64,000 nucleotides of DNA, from NCBI GenBank assembly GCA_016169945.1, contig JADLSH010000277.1:62001-126000 (forward strand). The letters are read 5' to 3'. Under the pieces are notes generated by a model, which was not told the DNA's origin, did not search any database, and worked only from the letters and a program-made list of their open reading frames with translations. Of the stretch, positions 33,406-45,071 are shown piece by piece; position 1 is the first letter of the stretch, and every line of letters begins with the position of its first letter. The DNA is from Trachythela sp. YZ-2020 (taxonomy: Eukaryota; Cnidaria; Anthozoa; Malacalcyonacea; Clavulariidae). A program made the translations under genes and the position numbers.

Positions 33406-33754
33406 TAGTCTATAGACTATAGTCATGGATATAGTCATAGACTATAGTCATAGACTATAGTCATAGACTATGGTCATAGACTATAGTCATAGACTATAGT
33501 CATAGACTATAGTCATAGACTATAGTCATAGACTATAGTCATAGACTATAGTCATAGACTATAGTCATAGACTATAGTCATAGACTATAGTCATAGACTA
33601 TTGTCATAGACTATAGTCATAGACTATAGTCATAGACTATAGTCATAGACTATAGTCATAGTCATGGACTATATGTCATAGAATATAGTCATAGTGATGG
33701 ACTATAGTCATAGACTATAGTCATAGACTATAGTCATAGACTATAGTCATAGTC
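33406..33754. repeat. 13-bp repeat containing the palindrome GACTATAGTC
   Basis: Around 25 copies of GACTATAGTCATA occur with few variants. The ten-base core is a perfect palindrome, so the array can form many short cruciforms. Confidence 0.9.
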
Positions 33755-33954
33755 AAAGGCCGTTTCGTATAAGGTGGTATTAAATACGAGAATATATTTA
33801 CTCGTTGTCGAAACGGACTGTGTTTGGAACACAACGCTTGGCAAAATATATAGGACGTTTAACTATTGTCGTAGGATAGGGCAACTTGAGGCGGAAACTT
33901 TGAAGTTTTTGACGCTGCGCATGTCGCATTACGCATGTTCATTACCATTATTCT

Positions 33955-34353
33955 AGCCAGTCAATTGCATTTTCTGGCAAATAAACACGCTGAACTGGCT
34001 GGTCCGCCATTATTCTGGCCAGAAAACTGCATAAAAATAGGGGGTCACGTTGCACTGCTGAGTGGTCCTTCTGGTCATTTCCTATTCTGTGCTATTGTGA
34101 TGGTTCAGATTAATTTGAATATTTAATGATGCGTCCCCTTGCGCCACCTCAAAAATAAGGCTCGAACGGCCCCTATAATACTACTTACAGACCACTCAAT
34201 GCATGGCGTGCTTTTGATTTCAAGGCATGACCGCTTGTAGTTTATTGAATACACCCCGGGTCTTACTATTGTCTGTATAAAAGTGTAACAAAGAAAATAG
34301 ATTAATGCAGATCAAAAATACAAGCAACCTTCAAGGCAAGTGGGTCTGCCATT
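33955..34353. repeat. Duplicated segment, left part of copy A
   Basis: It matches 43015-43123 plus 43466-43713: CCAGAAAACTGCATAAAAAT, CACTGCTGAGTGGTCCTTCT, and so on to AAGTGGGTCTGCCAT. The partner carries an extra insert at 43124-43465; this copy is interrupted at its right edge by a LINE. Confidence 0.9.
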
Positions 34354-36493
34354 TTTATTTATTTATTTATTTATTAACTTCAGCCGTTACACAACTATAA
34401 ACATATATACAAACAGGAAAACGGCTCAGGAACACTAACACAGCGTGAGCCAATTACGTTAGTGACCTGTTACAAAACAACACTTAGCTTCACAATATAG
34501 TATAAATATCAAACAAGATTACAGTATAGTCCATTTTATCCGAAGTAGGGAGAGCAATAGGTTGAAAAGAAATAGATAAACGAAATAGTGTTTCCGTCGG
34601 TTACGACGAAATGGCGAAAAACCCAACTCTACTCGGATAAAATGAACTATATTACACGGAATATCAACTAGATTATTTAAGAACAACATTTCATTGTTCC
34701 AGTAAGTTGTCTTGCCCTGTGGCATTTCAGGCAAACTGATTTCCAAGTCTGCGGATTTTCTTGGTCAAACACGGTTAATGTTGCAGAATGATAATAGATT
34801 GATTGATTGATTGATTGATTTATTAAAATTAAGATCACATGGCAGTAGGAACTGAATTGCGTGACTTATTACATATGTAATTTACTCTAAGATCTTAAAG
34901 GTTCTACTAATCTTAAAATACCCATAAGTTATTATATTTACAAAATTTCCTTATATAAAACGTTTAAAAGTTTCGTCAACCTAAAATGTACATTTCTTAT
35001 TTAATTGATTATATGCCTTGCTACCAGCAATTATAAATGAGTTAGAAAAACGTTTAGTTTTAGTTCTTGGCACTACTAAGGGGTATTGTACCCGCAGGTC
35101 ATAAGTTTTAGATTCGTGTCTTTCCCGTAGCAGGTGTTTCAGCTTGCTATCGGGACTTTCCTTTATGTTCTGGAATAATTTGTTAGTGAGGGCTTCGTGA
35201 TGATCTTCAATGGATTGAATGTTAGCTAACTCCAGGGCGGTAGAGTACGGAAAACCTGGAAAGATACACCTCAACGCTCTTTTCTGGACGCGCTCTAAGT
35301 CTTCTCTTAGATATGTTGGAAGAGCATAATGAAAAACGGGACAGGCGTAGTCCAATGTTGAGCGTATGCATGCACAATAGTATTGCACTATTTCAGCGGT
35401 ATCTACCCCGGACCGTTTAAGCTGAATCAAAAAGTAAAGTTTTTGAAAGGCACCCTTCACTAAATATTCAACATGATTGTTCCACGTAAGATACGAGTTG
35501 AGCATTAGTCCCAAAAGTTTCACACTTGTTACTTTTCTGATCGGCTGACCGTCAATCAGTACCGGTGGATGAATTTCTTCTTTATTTTGTCTGCTGTAGT
35601 TGATGACAAGTTCTTTTGTTTTGTCACAGTTCAACTGGAAAAGATTCACTTTAGACCATTCGTTAACTTCATTTGCAGCCGACTGACCGCAACTCTGTTA
35701 ATCCAGAACACGTGATTTGAAGCTCTGAAATGACAATTCTGGTTTACGCAGCTCATCTGGAAGGCAATTCCACACACGCGATACTCGTACGATATAGCTG
35801 TTCTGATGACATAGCGTTCTGACTTTAGGAATGTTGTATTTAGTAACAGAGTTATTAGATGATCGTAGATTTATGGTTGAAGTCAGAGTGTCAATTTCTT
35901 CCGGTAGGATATCAGTTTTAATCAAGCCATGTGTGCATTTGAACAGGAATAAAATGTCAAGATATTCGTGCCAGTAACAGAGGGGTAGCATCTTCAGCGT
36001 AGCGAGTCTTGTTTTGTATGGTATGTCGGTTTGGAATGGTAAAGACAGTACGAATTTGGTCGCTCTGCGTTGTATGCGTTCGAGCTCCATACACATGGTG
36101 ATAGTTTGTGGACACCACACTTGTGAGGCATAAGCAAGATGAGATCTCACAAGTGTAAGGTAGAGACATCGTCGGGTATTCACATTTCTAACCTTGACGG
36201 TAGAACGTCTAATCATACCAAGCAGGCGGTTGGCTTTCGTGACTTGCTCGTAAATATGCGTGTTCCATCTAAGGTCTGAACAAACCGTCACTCCGAGGTC
36301 TTTCTGGGAGGAAAAATGCTGCAAAGTTTTACCGTCGACTATGTATTCAGCAACAAGAGGATGATGCTTTCTCGTAATGCTAAGTACTTTGCACTTTTCG
36401 GAATTGAACTTTAGCCTCCAACGTTGAGCCCAATTCTCCACGTTACTCGCTTCCGCTTGAAGGACATTGGCGTCAATCGGTGATTCGACAACA
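34354..36493 (-). pseudogene. LINE inserted in copy A, itself split by a second LINE
   Basis: The outer element: 35698-36441 encodes an RT thumb/C-terminal part (WAQRWRLKFNSEKCKVLSIT, KDLGVTVCSDLRWNTHI, then LERIQRRATKFVLSLP). The C-terminal tail continues at 34519-34785 after the inner LINE. The 3' tail is an ATTT microsatellite at 34354-34374. Copy B has the uninterrupted site at 43712-43716 (CTGCCATTATCAGG), which fixes the insertion edges. The 5' part is missing. The frame contacts suggest CR1/L2-like. Confidence 0.8.
34786..35695 (-). pseudogene. Inner LINE nested in the LINE at 34354-36493
   Basis: The frame 34981-35649 encodes an RT thumb region of a different LINE: NLFQLNCDKTKELVINYSR, then VKLLGLMLNSYLTWNNHV, YYCACIRSTLDYACPVFHY and LERVQKRALRCIFPG, ending KRFSNSFI. 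The tail is a GATT microsatellite at 34795-34820. The flanking sequence on both sides belongs to the outer LINE. The RT catalytic part is missing (5' truncation), so it was dead on arrival. Confidence 0.8.
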
Positions 36494-38009
36494 TTATCAG
36501 GGACCGGACAGCAGGGCCGGGTGGCTGGGGGACATTAGCCCTCCCCCCAATAATTTGTCATACAAATTGGTATTTCTAGTGGAATACACATAAGTTAACT
36601 GATATACTCTAATTTTTTCACAACCATAAAGAAGTTAAACTATAAAGAAAACATTATTATATATACACCAGCTTAGCAAACTATAAAGGGCTTTTGTAAT
36701 TTGTTAACGATCAGATGTTACCTGTTCGATATCTGGATCAGACGGCTAGATAAGCTACAAACCGCGGATGTATATTTTCCGAAGACCGAACGTAATCCAG
36801 ATAGGATGATAGACAGAAGAAGGCATTTCATGATCATTTCATGATTCGCGGTGTAGGTATGATCGTCAGATTTGGTAGTCAGCTGCTTTTCGTTCGACCA
36901 AATATTTGCAAAGAAGTCTTGTGACAATGCTCTTAAGCCTTCCCCCAAAGTGCACGAAATAGCATTTTAGAGATTGTAGATTTCAAAATTTTCTGGAGGA
37001 GCATGCCCCCATACCCCTAAATGTCTCATGCCTTCAACATTCGTTTCTAGTGCCACTGTACCCTCAATTTTACCCCCACTGTACCTCATTTTTAGTCCTC
37101 CAGTTGCTAGGATTAATACCATTTAACAAGTTAAATGAAATTAAAGCATCTAGCTCTATACGTTATACATGTATGTGTATATGAAATGAAACGGGGAAAA
37201 CTTAAACTTGTGCAAGCAGAGATTTTGCACTCAATTTTACCAAGCAAATATAATCCCCCATGCACTCATTTCCAATGCATAGATTTATGTCAAATATACA
37301 AAGTTAAAGTAGAAAGAAGATGTATCTGTTTAGAAAGTAAACGGTGTATTAGTGAAGGAATATTTCTCAACTTTTGCTCATGCAAGAACTCAATTCCATG
37401 CACACGCGAGAAAAAATATGGAATTTCAAAAAACAATTGACTGAAACTCATTACTTTACGCTTTTTGATTTAACCCTGTCGGATATTTTACTATGTCGGA
37501 TAGTCTAGGCATTAATGGAACAATTTGGTGGAGAGGCTGAAAGGGCTTTTTAAAGACAAAGATATTACGATTTCACAAGTGCGGCAAATTCGATGTTGGT
37601 TTTCAGTCGCGTTAATTTTGGAAATTTACAGTATATCCTATATATATATAGTTAACTGCATGAGAATAATACGCGCCTCGCAGTTAAATGGCATGCATTT
37701 TCTATATATATCGTACTCAATTAATTATATATCATTGAAATACGTCTCTACATTTCATTGACATTGACTTGTAAATAGTAGAAATAAAAAAGATACATCC
37801 TTAAAGCTCAAAAGCCAAACAGCATTCCAACATTCATTCCAACCCTTAGGGGTTTACCATGTCATAATAGATTTGCTTCTGATTAAGCAGACTTTTTATT
37901 TTCCTATTGTTAGTCAATTGTTTTTTTTCAGTTGAGACTTGAAGGGCAGTCACGGAACACGTCGATATTGCGACTTGCCCTGCAATCAACAATATTATCC
38001 TGTTTCAAT

Positions 38010-38076
38010 ATGAAAACTTCAAAGGCACTGGTTGCTGTCCTAACACTTTTGGTTTCGTTGGTCAATCATGTATCTG
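38010..38076 (+). CDS. Signal-peptide first exon of a putative secreted protein (copy A)
   Basis: A 67-bp exon begins ATG and ends at a strong donor (CTG|GTAAGC). It encodes MKTSKALVAVLTLLVSLVNH plus VS, a textbook signal peptide: Lys-containing start, hydrophobic core, small residues at the end. Phase 1 splicing after the signal is typical of secreted-protein genes. The upstream 5' UTR is conserved between copies. A possible second exon lies about 350 bp downstream. What the protein does is unknown. Confidence 0.55.
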
Positions 38077-38399
38077 GTAAGCTTGTCATAACTTTTTATT
38101 TTGTGGCAACTTTTTTGTGTTCCCAATTCAATGTAATTAATTATTCAAAAATACTGGAAAACGGGTAATATCGATTAGCTGTAAGTATTTTCAAATGATA
38201 ACACGTTTAAGTTTATATAAATATAAACTTGACTCCGTTAAGCGCTTTTTTACCTTATTGAGATTCAAGCGGCGAGCAATTTTACGAACACCTTAATACT
38301 GTACAAAGAGTACACTGTCACTGTTTTGACGGTCTGCGTGCATCTTCCCAAAGTCGAGCCAAATCTGCATCAATTCAATCAAGTACTGCATGCATGCAT

Positions 38400-38507
38400 G
38401 CTAAATTATATGGAATGTGGCTGTGTTGAAAGCCTTGAAAGCCAAATTGAAATGAGAATAAAGTGTGGCGATGAGAAATTTAGTAATACTACGAAGGGGA
38501 AGCCGAA
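38400..38507 (+). CDS. Possible second exon of the secreted protein (copy A)
   Basis: The open stretch encodes YMECGCVESLESQIEMRIKC then GDEKFSNTTKGKPK and could end at a donor AAG|GTAGTT near 38508. It contains three Cys and an NTT glycosylation site. The sequence is unchanged in copy B over this interval, whereas the upstream part differs by indels. The acceptor is not established and the phase join to the signal exon was not proven, so this is tentative. Confidence 0.3.
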
Positions 38508-39229
38508 GGTAGTTACTGATAAACAAATGTTGCAATACACTTGCTACTACAATTATTTTGCCACGTATATGTTAATTATTTGTATGCTAAAGCTTCAATT
38601 AATTTTAACTATACTGATATACGTTTCAGTTTCAAATTCCTCGGCACTTTCAAGAAATCCGGACGGATGTACTTTCATTTCGAAACAAATTTGATTAAGT
38701 TGAAACACGCCGTAGCATTAAATTTCTAAATGTCAAATTGTATTAGAACAAGTATCAGAACAAATGAACGTCAATGAACAATGAACAGAAACTGAAAACC
38801 AATTGTTTTACTGGTCGCACTAAAAACAAATGTCAGTGATATCTATATATATATTGTAGTATTGCAACAACTAGAATCTGTTGATTTCAATTTACGTTTG
38901 CTGACGTGTACACATAATTTCAGAAATTTTGAAGTTGGTCAATTTGGCCTTTAGATCTAATAATAGTATGACAAAGAGACCTCTTCTAAAGAGACAATTT
39001 AATTTTGCATCAATGATAATTGTTCTTGCCAATGCGGACAAACTAAACTAATTATATAATTATAATTTGGACTACGTCAGATTGTATATAAAGCCCTTTA
39101 TATAGTTCATAAGTGTTTTTCCTCAACTTTAGTGTGACAAATGCCTTCTCTAATCCATGCTTATATATATATAAAATGGCAACAGCATCCTTTTCATCCC
39201 ACAGGCTAGCTATATTTGAAAATGGATAG

Positions 39230-39979
39230 GAGAGTGTTTATGAGGTTTACCGTTAAGCGTGATTTTGACAAAATCCTTAACTGTTACTGTGATTCTATCA
39301 AAATATTTACTGTTAACCGTGAATTTTACTTGTCTTACTTAACTGTGACTTGCAAAGAGGTTCCAATAAATGCTGAGTTTCAGTCCCTAATTTACTCTGT
39401 GATTTACTTGATTTTGGACCTTTACACTACAATATAGTCTAGATTTTTATTAAAATATTTACTTATAAACTGCAGTTTTTATTAGCTGTGGATCAGTCGA
39501 AGTTGAAACAAGGAAATTTCCTTCCGCGGAAGGATATTTTTGCCTTTGGAACGAAATTTGGAAGGAAATAGGGAACTTATTTTTTTCTTATCAAGCCTAA
39601 GAATAAGTCAATTTCCATGCTATTCTTGTCAGTGCAAATGCGCTTTCAGAAAGCATCAAATGCTCGGCTGGAGCATAAAAACCTGAAAATGTTCTGGGGG
39701 AAGACGTTTCAAATGTCTCTTCATCGGAGTGAAGTCAAATTATTATCAAATATGAAAATCCGGTTCATATATGTTTGTTATCAATTATGGATCATCACTT
39801 GACAAAATTGACTTCATTGCAATATGCATGGTGGACATATATTATTCCCCTGTTTGCATTAATTAATATCCCTCCACCCCTAAAAGGGTTAGCTGTTCTT
39901 CCAAAAAGTTAACTGATACTGTGATTTTACGAAATTTTTAACTCTTAACTGTGACAAGGTAACCGCCATAAACACCCTC
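39230..39979. mobile_element. MITE-like element with GAGGGTGTTTATG ends (copy A)
   Basis: The left end is GAGAGTGTTTATGAGGTTTA and the right end, reversed, is GAGGGTGTTTATGGCGGTTA. Subterminal phrases such as TTAACTGTTACTGTGATT repeat near both ends. No transposase was seen. The element is present at the same place in copy B, so it predates the segment duplication. Confidence 0.6.
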
Positions 39980-40906
39980 GGATAACTTGACTTCAATTGC
40001 ATCAAAATGTTCAAAAATGAAAATTATATACATATTTAGAACTCTGAAGCCTTCCCCCATGGTGCCATTCCAACCATTCCATTTAAAGGAATGACTTTAG
40101 AACCTCAACAGCTAAACTATAATTAAAGTCTTGAGATTTGAGCTGACGAAACAAGCATTTTTTCATTAAATAATTAGGAAATGATATTTGAATGTGTTTG
40201 TATATTGTCATCGATCATTTTGCGTCCTTCCTTTTAAAATAATCAGCAATAAATATAAAGTTGTCACTACAAGTAAAGTTTTATTCTGAAAATACAGTTC
40301 TTTGATTCTATTTAGCAACTCTTTTTAGAGTAACTTTGATATTAATATTTAGTAATTTGCCAAGAAATAGCATGTATTCCCATGCACGAAACGTTTGCGG
40401 TTATGTTATAATGTCGATTGCGAGCCTATTAGAGGTTCGCAAGGTTAAGGTGGGGTTACACAGGAAGTTTAAAATACCAAAATGTAGGTTTTCCACATAT
40501 GACGTGAGTAGTAGTGTAGGTGGTTTTCGAGCCCTTTCTGTGAGGGGGAGCAAGGGGGCGCAAGGGGGAGCACATCATTAAAAATTCAAACATCATTAGC
40601 ATATGGTACATTAACATACAGGGGGGGAGCAGCTTGGGGGTGCTTGGGTACATGACGTCATCATGATGTGCGCACAAGGGGGTGTGCGCACTTAGGGTAT
40701 TAATATTCAGGATGTGCGCACTTGACATTATTCGTTCCCACTCTTTTAGGAGTCCGAGTATTTTGCGAATGATTTCCGAAGATAATAAAGTAATTAAATT
40801 ATAAACATTGGCACAATTATTCATTACCTTAAAATGCCGAGTTAGTAAAGGTGTTAGGTGGAAATTTCATACTTAAATATGATTCTGATATTTAATCAAT
40901 CGTTAA

Positions 40907-40990
40907 GCCAGGATGGCCGAGTTGGTTAAGGCGTTAGACTTAAGATCTAGTGTGTGTTTACACGTCGGGGGTTCGAATCCCTCTCCTGGC
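40907..40990 (+). tRNA. tRNA-Leu(TAA)
   Basis: A complete cloverleaf can be drawn: acceptor GCCAGGA/TCCTGGC, D arm with GAGTTGGTTAAGGC (A box), anticodon stem TTAGA/TCTAG with loop CTTAAGA (anticodon TAA), a long variable arm GTGTGTTTACAC and a T arm GGGGTTCGAATCCC (B box). The long variable arm fits leucine. No CCA is encoded, as expected in a nuclear gene. It lies in a repeated segment, so it may be one of many copies. Confidence 0.85.
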
Positions 40991-41828
40991 AAAATACTTT
41001 TTCCTCTTTTATGTCACAGTCCGCTTCGACATATTCTCGTATCTAATATCACCTTATACGAAACGGCTTAGACAACTAATATAGCGACGTTTAACCTAGT
41101 GAAATATTATTGCCTTATGCGAAGTAATAGCAAGCAGAAATATAGCTTTCTAAAACGAGAAGATCTTAAAGTTTAATCGTCATAGCTAAGGTCTTATAGA
41201 GAAATACAAACATATATTTGCCAAGGGAATGTTAAAGGGATTTAAAGCTTACAAAGTTTCAAGCGTTTTAGACGTAGCAGAGGATGAAAAGCAGTGATTT
41301 TTAAGTGAGATTTAACTAGCATATACAAACATTGTATGTAAACACAATTCTATGCGTAGGCTTTGTAAGTCATTTGTAAATCGTTAACAGCGATTTGAAT
41401 AAATTGAGAATATTTAATTATAGGACGGGAAAATATTGTACATTGTACACACAGAATTCATTTTAAAACATATTTATTGCTTAAAATTTATTTTACAACG
41501 TTAGTAAGGTCTGCTCCTAAAAGCATATCGTTTAGCAATCTTTAAAGAGTTCTCATATTTTTTGTCTGTCTTCGGGGGGAATAATCTTGCAATTGCAAAA
41601 TCTTAAGTTCTCCAATTTGAAAAGTCTGCCCAATTAAATATATTTTTAACTAAGGTCTGCTCTGCTTCTAAGAACGTATTATTCTTAAACTCCAGCACCC
41701 GCTTGGGAGTATATATTGTCCGAGTCAACCTCATAGCCTTTTCACCTTTTAACCATAACTTTACATTTCTTTAACCCATACCGAGCAAGAATATCTCGGA
41801 TATATTTGTTAACTAATCCAGTTTCCAT

Positions 41829-42994
41829 GACGACGACGACTTAGGACTTAGGACTTAGGACTTAGGACTTAGGACTTAGGACTTAGGACTTAGGACTTAG
41901 GACTTAGGACTTAGGACTTAGGACTTAGGACTTAGGACTTAGGACTTAGGACTTAGGACTTAGGACTTAGGACTTAGGACTTAGGACTTAGGACATAGGA
42001 CATAGGACTTAGGACTTAGGACTTAGGACTTAGGACTTAGGACTTAGGACTTAGGACTTAGGACTTAGGACTTAGGACTTAGGACTTAGGACTTAGAACT
42101 TAGGACTTAGGACTTAGGACTTAGGACTTCAAGACTTAGAACTTAGGACTTAGGACTTAACTTAGGACTTAGGACTCAGACTTAGGACTTAGGACTTAGA
42201 ACTTAGAACTTCAGACTTAGACTTTCAGAACTTAGGAACTTAGAACTTTCAGACTTAGGACTTAGAACTTAGAACTCAGACTCGAACTTAGGAACTTCGA
42301 ACTTAGAACTCGAACTTTCAGGAACTTAGAACTTTAGTTTCAGAACTCGAACTTTCGAACTTAGGACTTAGAACTTAGGGAACTTCAGAACTTTCGAACT
42401 TAGACTCAGGACTTGAACTTAGACTTAGACTTAGGACTTAGAACTTAGGACTTAGGACTTAGGACTTGTGGACAGACGAGGACTTAGACTTAGGACTTGA
42501 CTTCACGACTTAGGACTTGGACTTGGACTGACGACTGACGACTGACGACGACGACTGACGACTGAAGACTGACGACGACGACTGAAGACTGACGACGAAC
42601 GACTGACGACTGACGACTGACGACTGACGACTGACGACTGACGACTGACGACTGACGACTGACGACTGACGACTGACGACTGACGACTGACGACTGACGA
42701 CTGACGACTGACGACTGACGACTGACGACTGACGACTGACGACTGACGACTGACGACTGACGACTGACGACTGACGACTGACGACTGACGACTGACGACT
42801 GACGACTGACGACTGACGACTGACGACTGACGACTGACGGCTGACGACTGACGACTGACGACTGACGACTGACGACTGACGACTGACGACTGACGACTGA
42901 CGACTGACGACTGACGACTGACGACTTGTGACTTGTGACTTGTGACTTGTGACTTGTGACTTGTGACTTGTGACTTGTGACTTGTGACTTGTGA
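41829..42994. repeat. Heptamer array A: three blocks of GACTNNN repeats
   Basis: Blocks run in order: GACTTAG (41829 to about 42500, increasingly irregular after 42130), GACTGAC (about 42525-42925) and GACTTGT (about 42925-42994). All keep GACT and a 7-bp period. Open frames through the array (for example repeating VVSRQSS) are artefacts of a 21-bp reading period. Confidence 0.95.
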
Positions 42995-43123
42995 CCGCTG
43001 AACTGGCTGAACTGGCTTATTCTGGCCAGAAAACTGCATAAAAATAGGGGGTCACGTTGCACTGCTGAGTGGTCCTTCTGGTCATTTCCTATTCTGTGCT
43101 ATTGTGATGGTTCAGATTAATGA

Positions 43124-43465
43124 TTGTTTCGCCGAAAAAAGCCTTTTGACTTAACCCTTAATGAGTTATACTATTGTGTCTATAGTTTACTTTTGGAATA
43201 AATACATCAAAATATTTATGTCTCTAACACCAGAACGACAATGAAAACTATGCTTGTAAATCTCACTTGTATAGACTTCACTAAATAAACGCTTGAAAAC
43301 TTTGTAGAAGAGGTATATTTGTAATATTAGCATTCAATATATAGAGAATAATAATTACATGGGTGGGCGGAAATACCAGTTTTATTTCGAGTGTTGAACA
43401 TGATATCTCACGAGTGAGCGCAGCGAACGAGCGGGATAATGATTGAGCCCCACCTCATATTATGT
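43124..43465. mobile_element. ~340-bp insertion in copy B with TTAATGAT flanks
   Basis: Copy A lacks this stretch at about 34114. The flanks show TTAATGAT on both sides (about 43117-43124 and 43463-43470), compatible with an 8-bp target duplication. Part of the insert is the reverse complement of 27425-27545. It also contains GAGTGAGCGCAGCGAACGAG, a phrase common in invertebrate repeats. An 8-bp duplication would suit hAT, but no ends were defined. Confidence 0.5.
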
Positions 43466-45004
43466 TAATGATGTTTGAATATTTAATGATGCGTCCCCTT
43501 GCGCCACTTCAAAAATAAGGCTCGAACGGCCCCTATGATACTACTTACAGACCACTCAATGCATGGCGTGCTTTTGATTTCAAGGCATGACCGCTTGTAG
43601 TTTGTTGAATACACCTCGGGTCTTACTATTGTCTGTATAAAAGTGTAACAAAGAAAATAGATTAATGCAGATCAAAAATACAAGCAACCTTCAAGGCAAG
43701 TGGGTCTGCCATTATCAGGACCGGGCAGCAGGGCCGGGTGGCTGGGAGACTTTAGCCCTCCCCTCAATAATTTGTCATACAAATTGTTCTTTCTAGTGGA
43801 ATACACATAAGTTAACTGATACTTTTTCACAACCATAAAGAAGTTAAACTATAAAGAAAACATTATTATATATACACCAGCTTAGCTAACTATAAAGGGC
43901 TTTTGTAATTTGTTAACGATCAGATGTTACCTGTTCGATATCTGGATCAGACGGCTAGATAAGCTACAAACCGCGGATGTATATTTTCCGAAGACCGAAC
44001 GTAATCCAGATAGGATGATAGACAGAAGAAGCCATTTCATGATCATTTCATGATTCGCGGTGTAGGTATGATCGTCAGATTTGGTAGTCAGCTGCTTTTC
44101 GTTCGACCAAATATTTGCAAAGAAGTCTTGTGACAATGCTCTTAAGTCTTCCCCCAAAGTGCACGAAATAGCATTTTAGAGATTGTAGATTTCAAAATTT
44201 TCTGGAGGAACATGCCCCCATACCCCCTAAATGTCTCATGCCTTCAACATTCGTTTCTAGTGCCACTGTACCCTCAATTTTACCCCCACTGTACCTCATT
44301 TTTAGTCCCCCAATGCAAGAAATGCTCCGCGGTCCTTGATTATGCTGACATTGTTAGGATTAATACCATTTAACAAGTTAAATGAAATTAAAGCATCTAG
44401 CTCTATACGTTATATATGTATGTGTATATGAAATGAAACGGGGAAAACTTAAACTTGTGCAAGCAGAGATTTTGCACTCAATTTTACCAAGCAAATATAA
44501 TCCCCCATGGACTCATTCCCAATGCATAGATTTATGTCAAATATACAAAGTCAAAGTAGAAAGAAGATGTATCTGTTTAGAAAGTAAACGGTGTATTAGT
44601 GAAGGAATATTTCTCAACTTTTGCTCATGCAAGAACTCAATTCCATGCACACGCGAGAAAAAATATGGAATGTCAAAAAACAATTGACTGAAACTCATTA
44701 CTTTACGCTTTTTGATTTAGCCCTGTCGGATATTTTAATGTATTTTTTAAAAAATATCAGTCTAGGCATTAATAGAACAATTTGGTGGAGAGGCTGAAAG
44801 GGCTTTTTAAAGACAAAGGTATTACGATTTCACAAGTGCGGCAAATTCGATGTTGGTTTTCAGTCGCGTTAATTTTGGAAATTTACAGTATATCCTATAT
44901 ATATATAGTTAACTGCATGAGAATAAGATAGACTTGAAGGGCAGTCACGGAACACGCCGATATTGCGCCTTGCCCTGCAATCAACAATATTATCCTGTTT
45001 CAAT

Positions 45005-45071
45005 ATGAAAACTTCAAAGTCACTGGTTGCTGTCCTAACATTTTTGGTTTCGTTGGTCAATCATGTATCTA
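45005..45071 (+). CDS. Signal-peptide first exon (copy B)
   Basis: Counterpart of 38010-38076, same length and donor (CTA|GTAAGC). It encodes MKTSKSLVAVLTFLVSLVNH plus VS. Three substitutions relative to copy A (Ala to Ser, Leu to Phe, and the last base) all keep the signal-peptide character. The possible second exon corresponds to about 45415-45525. Confidence 0.5.

Larger units (their letters stand above)
27545..33869. other. 6.3-kb composite region bounded by ~90-bp inverted repeats
   Basis: The left end (27545-27640) and the reverse complement of the right end (33755-33869) share the same order of phrases: ACAATAG, TAAACG, CCTATATATT, then GTTGTGTTCCAAACACAGTC and CGTTTCGACAACGAGTA. Between them lie the hypothetical gene 27879-28836, the tyrosine-recombinase element 29118-31826 and a satellite cluster. 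It could be a large DNA element that collected insertions, or two separate reversed copies of one dispersed repeat. No target-site duplication was identified. Confidence 0.5.
36494..41828. repeat. Duplicated segment, main part of copy A
   Basis: It is collinear with 43716-48640 with scattered substitutions and small indels. Copy A has ~280 bp near 37650-37930 that copy B lacks; copy B has an extra ~40 bp near 44320. It contains the signal-peptide exon, a MITE and tRNA-Leu, and runs into a heptamer array. Divergence is clearly greater than in the 4.65-kb duplication. Confidence 0.95.

Noticed and set aside
36718..36948. 76-residue minus-strand ORF kept in copies A and B
   Set aside because: No motif, and conservation is explained by the recent duplication of the whole segment.
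37135..37440. 101-residue ORF kept in copies A and B (44382-44687)
   Set aside because: Between the copies four of the five base changes I counted alter the protein, including Cys to Trp, so there is no sign of coding constraint.
41829..42994. Telomere-like array
   Set aside because: The 7-bp units lack the TTAGGG pattern or a stable G-rich strand, vary in blocks, and lie in the interior next to paralogous segments.
42490..43062. Open frames with SVVSRQS-type repeats, and the LTTYDLR frames at 48619-49923
   Set aside because: They are heptamer arrays read every 21 bp; no start context or non-repeat coding part.
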